Program-made: the position numbers and the translations under genes
Shown: piece by piece, positions 6,432 through 10,667 of the stretch
Layout of the letters: every line of letters starts with the position of its first letter
How positions within the stretch are numbered: position 1 is the stretch's first letter
Notes under the pieces: model-generated
Told to the model about the DNA's origin: nothing
The model's database searches: none
What the model saw: only the letters and a program-made list of their open reading frames with translations
Assembly (NCBI GenBank): GCA_021158375.1
Contig: JAGGUS010000123.1
Span: forward strand, 1 to 10,667
Direction of reading: 5' to 3'
Length of the DNA stretch: 10,667 bases
From: Thermoprotei archaeon
GTDB taxonomy: Archaea > Thermoproteota > Thermoprotei > QMSL01 > B3-G16

Positions 6432-6443
6432 TAAGTATTATAA
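6432..6443. promoter_or_regulatory. Shared TATA region of the divergent jelly-roll and cupin genes
   Basis: TAAGTATTATAA reads as a TATA-like element in both directions. It is about 30 bases from the cupin ATG at 6473, giving a near-leaderless start. On the other strand (TTATAATACTTA) it predicts a start near 6412, about 20 bases before the ATG at 6390. The two genes are therefore likely to compete for, or be co-controlled through, one 80-base region. Confidence 0.5.
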
Positions 6444-6464
6444 CTCTATCGCTATTAATCCATT

Positions 6465-6475
6465 ATGAGATTATG
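6465..6475. repeat. Direct repeat ATGAGATTATG, copy 2
   Basis: Second copy of the 11-base repeat at 6413-6423. It overlaps the predicted transcription and translation start of the cupin gene (its last three bases are the ATG), where a bound protein would block initiation. Confidence 0.3.
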
Positions 6476-6814
6476 AAGGTCTATAGGTTAGATGGAATTA
6501 GCGGAAATAAAGTAGTAGATGACATTCTTTCTACTATAATGTTAGAGGATTATGAAGTTATAAGAGGAGGTGTCCATGTTTATAAGCCAATGGAAGAAAG
6601 CCATAAAGGGGAACATCATGTTCATGATCATCCAGAGGTGTTCATAGGGATTAGAGGGAGAGCAACCATGATAGTTAATGGTAAGGAGTACGAGTTTAAA
6701 GGAGGCGATATAATAGTTATTGAACCTGGCGAAGAACACCATGTAATGGCGGATAAAGAGAATCCAATAACGCTAGTATGGCTTGACGTGAGGAAGAAAG
6801 AGAAAAAGGGATAA
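6473..6814 (+). CDS. Single-domain cupin protein
   Basis: A 113-residue protein, almost entirely one cupin_2 beta-barrel. Motif 1 is HVHDHPEVFIGIRG with metal ligands His49, His51 and Glu55. Motif 2 is GDIIVIEPGEEHHV, with His89/His90 supplying the fourth ligand and Gly86 conserved. All four ligand positions are filled, so a bound divalent metal (Mn, Fe or Ni) is expected. Small cupins of this kind act as sugar isomerases, sugar-acid or ketouronate modifying enzymes, dioxygenases or sensor domains, and the sequence does not separate these. The first ~45 residues contain a short extra strand/helix region before the barrel. It is transcribed alone, near-leaderless, from the shared divergent promoter, and is convergent with the next gene (17-base gap). 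Confidence 0.88.
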   Translation: MKVYRLDGISGNKVVDDILSTIMLEDYEVIRGGVHVYKPMEESHKGEHHVHDHPEVFIGIRGRATMIVNGKEYEFKGGDIIVIEPGEEHHVMADKENPITLVWLDVRKKEKKG

Positions 6815-6831
6815 AGCGCTTGTAATCTATT

Positions 6832-7449
6832 CTATTTATGTCTTGGCATAGCGATTATTTCACGCACTTCTAAATTGAAGAACTCATTAGTATATGCGGG
6901 TTTAAGGACAAGTGCTGTATCTGCTCCTTTGTCCGTACCAGCAATAGCGATCACTTCTTTATCTACAGGTATAAGGCCGGCATCGGCGGCCATTAGGGTT
7001 ACTTCAATAGCCACCTTCATACCTTGAGAAAACCTGTATAGAGTATGTGCAATTAGTTCAGCTGGCATCATGCCGCCACCGAATCTCTCCCTAATGGCCA
7101 TCTCTATATTGCCTAGGAGCGCATGAGTACAGGTGAGTACTTTGACGCCCATTTCTTTAAGTCGCTTAATCTTTTCAGGATCGGGAGCTTCATAGACTTT
7201 CCATCGTCCTGCATGTAGTGTAACAGCAATTATTTGGATGTCCATATCTTTAAAGGCTTCAGCTACCTTTATTCCTGTTTCACCACTAGAAGTGGCAACC
7301 ACGATATATTTTATGTTTAATTCTTTAGCACGCTTTTTAGCTATTTCAATAGTCTTCTCAGTATTTTGAGGTCCTGGTTTATCAAAGTAACGAATTATTT
7401 TGTCCTCATACATACTAATCATCTCAATACTTAATAGATTAAAACTCAT
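6832..7449 (-). CDS. Pyruvate kinase C-terminal (alpha/beta) domain-like protein
   Basis: A 205-residue stand-alone protein resembling the C-terminal regulatory domain of pyruvate kinase, a family known from archaea. From memory it is close in layout to an Archaeoglobus protein of solved structure. Signs are YFDKPGPQNTEKTIEIAKKRA (24-41), the strand-loop IVVATSSGETGIKVAEA (49-65; the phosphate-binding-like loop of this domain), VTLHAG (76-81), VEITLMAADAGLIP (149-161) and GTDKGADTALVLKPA (171-185). The pyruvate kinase catalytic barrel is absent, so it does not make pyruvate; the real function of the family is unknown. The ATG at 7449 fits a TATA element about 33 bases upstream. A shorter product beginning at Met13 (7413) would match relatives that start directly before the strand. 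Confidence 0.85.
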   Translation of the reverse strand: MSFNLLSIEMISMYEDKIIRYFDKPGPQNTEKTIEIAKKRAKELNIKYIVVATSSGETGIKVAEAFKDMDIQIIAVTLHAGRWKVYEAPDPEKIKRLKEMGVKVLTCTHALLGNIEMAIRERFGGGMMPAELIAHTLYRFSQGMKVAIEVTLMAADAGLIPVDKEVIAIAGTDKGADTALVLKPAYTNEFFNLEVREIIAMPRHK

Positions 7450-7475
7450 AAGTAGTATTAGCTCTTAATAACTAT

Positions 7476-7485
7476 GTGATATAAC
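7476..7485 (-). promoter_or_regulatory. TATA element of the PK-C-like gene (GTGATATAAC repeat copy)
   Basis: On the minus strand this reads GTTATATCAC. The TATA core is about 33 bases before the ATG at 7449, so the transcript would have a leader of only a few bases. It also forms one copy of a direct repeat with 7500-7509. Confidence 0.5.
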
Positions 7486-7499
7486 GCTTTAGTTCCTAA

Positions 7500-7509
7500 G
7501 TGACATAAC
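7500..7509. repeat. Direct repeat GTGACATAAC, near-copy of 7476-7485
   Basis: Nine of ten bases match GTGATATAAC, 24 bases upstream. The spacing is close to two or more DNA turns, so a dimeric regulator could bind both on one face. This copy lies about 26-30 bases before the likely start of the DUF362 gene at 7536 and so may also serve as its weak TATA element. Confidence 0.35.
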
Positions 7510-7535
7510 ATTAGTAATGAAGGGATGCTTCCAAT

Positions 7536-9116
7536 ATGGTATTGTTTAAGAAGTATACGTGTGATGATATAAAAAGGCGCGTGAAGCTACAGTGGATTCA
7601 GCCACAAGTAGATCCTAAACTCTATAAACATATAAGGCCTATCTCGGAAGGAGAGATATGGTCAGGGAACCTAGGAAAGATCTATGGGGCACACATTCCT
7701 GATGGAGTTAATATACCTAAGTATCATTATTCAGTTGTATATCACTTAACTGAGAGACTCTTAAGCGAAATAAAAACTCCAAGTAAGGTCATGATAAAGC
7801 CTAATAATAGCGCATTTATAGGAGCTTTTTGGCATGATAAGCGACTTAGGGAAATAATGCGTGTTAATGGTATAGGCCTTAATGCGGATCTTCAACCAAT
7901 TGCAACACAACCCGCGTTTATGGCCGGTATTGTAGATGCCCTCTTAGAATCGGGCGTAGACGAAATCCATATAGCTGAAAATATGCTTTGGCCAACACCA
8001 TTAAGGGCATTTTGGGAGACTGGATATGTGCAAGTATTTGCAGACAATAAGTATAGGAATAAGGTATTCTTTGTTGATCTATATGAAGATGCGGAAGAGT
8101 TAGTAGAACTACCCATAAAATCGATAAGAGGATATGATCTAGGCTTCTTTACTAAGATGATGCCTCCTAAGGCGCTCTTCGATGAGGAATATGATCTAGT
8201 AATAGTAGCATCTATAGCGAAAATGCATAACTCGGCCTACTACTCCTTACTTATGAAGAACTTCAGTATAACGTGGAATCCTCCATCTATAAGATGGCAT
8301 GTACATGGTGTACCTTTAAAGCTATTTGAAAGGGAGTATGCTAGTGAAATGTTAGGAGAGGAGATACCTCAGGATAGGAAATATGAGACCTTCTTAATAG
8401 GCGATAATGTCATAATCTCAAATGGCCTCGTATCATCAGCTCCATTAAGAGTATGTGAAGAGCAAGGGGAGTTATTAGCTGTCAGCGATGCACATCTCCT
8501 ATGTTGTAATATCGCTCCATTTGTACTGGGTATGGGATATGTTATAATAAGATACATAGGGATGTATGCTTCAATAGCTGAAGCATTACGTAAAAGGGGA
8601 TCAGAGATAGTAGGTATACTTTCAGGTATAGTAGGAATGGACGGTGAGGGGCCTCTTATATATGGAAGAAGGAGGCTAGGAGGTTTCGCATTAGCAAGTA
8701 AAAATTTCGTTGCAACAGAAGCCCTTGCGCTTGATGTAATGGTTGGAAGAGGGAGTAGCGGCTTTGCAGAAGTTGTTGCCAAAGAAGTTAGGAAGTTCTG
8801 TGAAAAATATCACATAGCTAGAGTGGAGGAAACAGTAGCTGAGGCTAGAGACGTATGGACACTAGAGTTAGCCGAGAAACTATTAAATGAGGAGAAAGAT
8901 CCTCACACGCTTTCGCTAAATCTTCTTGAGTTTGAAGAGAGACATAAAGTAGACAGACCATGGGACCTAAGAAATGGGCCGCCTTTTAAATTACCGAAAG
9001 GGATCTTTATACCTCCACTTAAATGGCTGAAATTGATATATCTTGAGGAGGAGCTCTTTAAGCATTCATTAGATTTCATAGATAAGGGAATAATAGTACC
9101 GTTAGTGCCTATGTAG
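7536..9116 (+). CDS. DUF362-family protein of unknown function (long form)
   Basis: A 526-residue protein with the DUF362 pattern in order: VMIKPN (85-90), TQPAFMAGIVDALLESGVDEIHIAEN (124-149), the strand EYDLVIVASIAKMHNSAYYSLLMKNF (218-243; the family's D-x-[IV]-[IV]-x-x-x-K-x-H element), and MDGEGPLIYGRR (368-379) followed by ALASKNFVATEALALDVMVG. DUF362 proteins are widespread in archaea and anaerobes, and their biochemical activity has not been established to my knowledge. This one is clearly longer than the ~300-residue common form, with an N-terminal extension of ~80 residues and about 115 residues after the core. There is no 4Fe-4S ferredoxin motif, although Cys307, Cys323 and Cys324 stand out. 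It precedes the M24 peptidase-like gene by 58 bases and may be co-regulated with it. Confidence 0.8.
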   Translation: MVLFKKYTCDDIKRRVKLQWIQPQVDPKLYKHIRPISEGEIWSGNLGKIYGAHIPDGVNIPKYHYSVVYHLTERLLSEIKTPSKVMIKPNNSAFIGAFWHDKRLREIMRVNGIGLNADLQPIATQPAFMAGIVDALLESGVDEIHIAENMLWPTPLRAFWETGYVQVFADNKYRNKVFFVDLYEDAEELVELPIKSIRGYDLGFFTKMMPPKALFDEEYDLVIVASIAKMHNSAYYSLLMKNFSITWNPPSIRWHVHGVPLKLFEREYASEMLGEEIPQDRKYETFLIGDNVIISNGLVSSAPLRVCEEQGELLAVSDAHLLCCNIAPFVLGMGYVIIRYIGMYASIAEALRKRGSEIVGILSGIVGMDGEGPLIYGRRRLGGFALASKNFVATEALALDVMVGRGSSGFAEVVAKEVRKFCEKYHIARVEETVAEARDVWTLELAEKLLNEEKDPHTLSLNLLEFEERHKVDRPWDLRNGPPFKLPKGIFIPPLKWLKLIYLEEELFKHSLDFIDKGIIVPLVPM

Positions 9117-9142
9117 TGCTGTATCTACAAATAGATGTTCAT

Positions 9143-9165
9143 TTCTTTTAAATACTAAGGGAGGG
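9143..9165 (+). promoter_or_regulatory. T-rich end signal, TATA-like element and Shine-Dalgarno before the M24 gene
   Basis: TTCTTTTAAATACTA is centred about 26 bases before the ATG at 9175 and could be a TATA element, while its T-rich left part could end the DUF362 transcript. GGGAGGG at 9159-9165 is a Shine-Dalgarno-like site with 9-base spacing. The gene thus has both a possible leaderless promoter and a ribosome site for read-through from upstream. Confidence 0.45.
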
Positions 9166-9174
9166 TTTTAACTT

Positions 9175-10347
9175 ATGGATAAGGAAAGGATAGATCGCGT
9201 AAAAAGAGCTATGGAAGCGCAAGGACTTGACATCATAGTGTGCAAGAATACTGAAAATGTTCTTTATCTTTCAGGATATTGGCCCGTTATGGGATGGTCT
9301 ATTATTGTATTCCCTCTGGATGACGAACCAATACTTATAGTGCCTAAAGCGGAAATTGAATATGCAAAGGAGGGGTGGATTAAAGATATACGTCCTTATG
9401 AGACTGAGAGACTTGAGGAAATATGGAATCCTTATAAATTTATATCGGAGATCTTTAGAGAGATCGACGTAAAGGAGAAAGCCAAGGTAGGTTGTGAACT
9501 TTACTGTGAGACAGTGGCGACTAATAGCATAGTAGGTGAAATAAATTATGCAGGCAATATGATGTTCGAGCTTATTAAAAAGGTCTGGAAGGCTGAATTA
9601 GTGGACATCACAGACATGTTGCTGAAGCTAAGGGCATTAAAAACAGATTTTGAACTTCAGAAGATACAATTAGCAAATGAACTAGCACGTATCGGTCTTG
9701 AATCTGTGATAGAAAAGATACGTGATGGTATTAAGGAAAGTGTACTTGCAGCAGAAGCAGAAAAATCTGTATATTCAGAGGGGGTAGGATATAAGAGAAA
9801 GGTAAGGAGGGCAAGGGCTTTTGCATTCGTAATGTCTGGGATGAACTCCTCAAAGGCATGGTATCCATTCAACATATCGACAGATAGGAAAATTAAGCGT
9901 GGAGACGTCGTGCTAATTGAGTTTAATGTATGTGCAGATGGCTATTGGGCAGATGTAACTAGAACTTGGATCTTAGGAAAACCTAATAAGGAGATGGAGG
10001 ACGTTTTCTACACGGTAATGGAGGCTCAGGAGGAGGCATTTGATAGTATAGCAGATGGAGTGATCGCAAGCGATGTAGATAAAGTCGCTAGAGCATATAT
10101 AAGTAATAAGGGATATGGTAAATTCTTTCCTCATAGACTTGGCCATGGAATAGGTCTTAGAATACATGAACTACCAGCCATACATCCAGCTTCTAGAGAT
10201 ATATTAAAAAGGAGTATGGTCGTAACTATAGAGCCGGGAATATACACTAAAGATTTCGGTATACGATTGGAAGATGATGTCATAGTATTAAAGAGGGGTA
10301 TAAGGAATTTAATGCCATTCTACAAAGAATTTACATTACATAGGTGA
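9175..10347 (+). CDS. M24-family (prolidase/creatinase fold) protein with altered active site
   Basis: A 390-residue protein with a creatinase N-terminal domain (about 1-145) and a C-terminal pita-bread domain (about 155-385) of the Xaa-Pro peptidase family. Metal ligand positions, at the exact spacing of archaeal prolidase, are Glu249 (LIEFN), Asp260 (WADVTRTW), His324 (RLGHGIGL), Glu353 (TIEPG) and Glu367 (IRLEDD). The first ligand is normally aspartate, so Glu249 is a substitution. The usual conserved His in the ASGxNxxxPH loop is also missing; here the loop reads SGMNSSKAWYPFN (221-233). It may be a proline-specific dipeptidase with a shifted metal site, or a creatinase-like or other C-N hydrolase that uses the same fold. 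No signal peptide is present. It lies convergent to the GH2-like gene. Confidence 0.85.
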   Translation: MDKERIDRVKRAMEAQGLDIIVCKNTENVLYLSGYWPVMGWSIIVFPLDDEPILIVPKAEIEYAKEGWIKDIRPYETERLEEIWNPYKFISEIFREIDVKEKAKVGCELYCETVATNSIVGEINYAGNMMFELIKKVWKAELVDITDMLLKLRALKTDFELQKIQLANELARIGLESVIEKIRDGIKESVLAAEAEKSVYSEGVGYKRKVRRARAFAFVMSGMNSSKAWYPFNISTDRKIKRGDVVLIEFNVCADGYWADVTRTWILGKPNKEMEDVFYTVMEAQEEAFDSIADGVIASDVDKVARAYISNKGYGKFFPHRLGHGIGLRIHELPAIHPASRDILKRSMVVTIEPGIYTKDFGIRLEDDVIVLKRGIRNLMPFYKEFTLHR

Positions 10348-10358
10348 ATTGGGGAAGT

Positions 10359-10667
10359 CTATTGGACGCACTTCTCGATTATCTCCTCAGGAGGGAATCT
10401 TAGTTCTCTTGTTTCAGCTAAGAAGACTACATTTTTTGATAGGATTACCTCGTTTTTATTTAACAACTCTAAGAGGATATACTCATTATGTTCGTCAGTA
10501 ATATGCAGATCAGATAGAGGTACGTTTTGTAGTATTTTCAAGCCATTTGCAGGTATATGAACGTCATATTCATAGCTCGTCAATTTGTTACAGGGATATG
10601 CATAATGTGTAAGCTTTAGTATTCCGCTAATAGGTTTCAGCGTATCGTTAACTACCCAGGGGATTAG
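10359..10667 (-). CDS. C-terminal part of a GH2 beta-mannosidase-like glycosidase (cut by window edge)
   Basis: The minus-strand reading frame is open from the stop at 10359-10361 to the end of the window, giving about 102 residues. It begins LIPWVVNDTLKPISGILKLT, which has the W/Y-V-V-N-D-T-x-x-P-x-x-G-x-L pattern of the C-terminal immunoglobulin-like domain of GH2 beta-mannosidase-type enzymes. Beta-rich sequence follows and ends in PPEEIIEKCVQ. The active-site barrel lies outside the window, so the substrate is not visible. An in-frame TTG at 10583 could be taken as the start of a small gene, but the frame clearly continues upstream in homologous sequence. The gene is convergent with the M24 gene (11-base gap). 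Confidence 0.6.
   Translation of the reverse strand, partial: LIPWVVNDTLKPISGILKLTHYAYPCNKLTSYEYDVHIPANGLKILQNVPLSDLHITDEHNEYILLELLNKNEVILSKNVVFLAETRELRFPPEEIIEKCVQ

Noticed and set aside
8369..8782. A 137-residue minus-strand reading frame
   Set aside because: It lies entirely inside the well-supported DUF362 gene and has a low-complexity Ser/Pro/Thr-rich composition typical of antisense shadows.
10359..10583. A complete 74-residue gene starting at TTG 10583
   Set aside because: The frame stays open to the window edge, and the upstream part carries the VVNDTLKPISG motif of GH2-type enzymes, so this is the end of a larger gene.
1..10667. CRISPR arrays, tRNA genes and long repeats
   Set aside because: No regularly spaced repeats, no tRNA cloverleaf or T-loop signature in any gap, and only short repeats of 10-14 bases in promoter regions.

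Overview
The window is about 38-40% GC by eye and uses AGA/AGG for arginine and ATA for isoleucine throughout. Its promoters have A/T-rich TATA elements roughly 25 bases upstream of start codons (leaderless style), and one intergenic gap holds a good candidate for an archaeal box C/D guide RNA. Together with the protein families present, this points to a thermophilic crenarchaeon (Thermoproteota/Thermoprotei). I cannot name the genus from the sequence alone.

Layout. Bases 1-3413 (+ strand): an HpcH/HpaI-family 2-keto-3-deoxy sugar acid aldolase; then, behind its own promoter, a PHP-domain metal hydrolase followed by a probable beta-propeller, glycosidase-like protein with a strong Shine-Dalgarno and a small 74-residue protein (a likely three-gene operon). 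Bases 3414-4193: two short inverted repeats and a TATA element, a gene for a 170-residue protein with a predicted helix-turn-helix, and a structured non-coding locus read as a C/D box sRNA with one guide complementary to a conserved segment of 5S rRNA. Bases 4194-7449: a 12-TM MFS transporter; a convergent gene for a ConA-like/jelly-roll protein; a divergent single-domain cupin; and a pyruvate-kinase-C-terminal-domain-like protein on the minus strand. Bases 7536-10347: a long DUF362 protein and an M24 (prolidase/creatinase fold) protein with altered active-site residues. Bases 10359-10667: the 3' end of a minus-strand gene that looks like the C-terminus of a glycoside hydrolase family 2 (beta-mannosidase-like) enzyme, cut off by the window edge.

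Taken together this looks like a carbohydrate-uptake and breakdown neighbourhood. It has a permease, one recognisable and two suspected carbohydrate-acting proteins, an aldolase for the 2-keto-3-deoxy acids made by non-phosphorylative sugar oxidation, and a cupin. Several hydrolase or enzyme families of unknown substrate (PHP, DUF362, M24) accompany them. The shared-pathway reading is inference from neighbourhood; only the family assignments come directly from sequence motifs. No tRNA, rRNA, CRISPR array or complete mobile element was seen.
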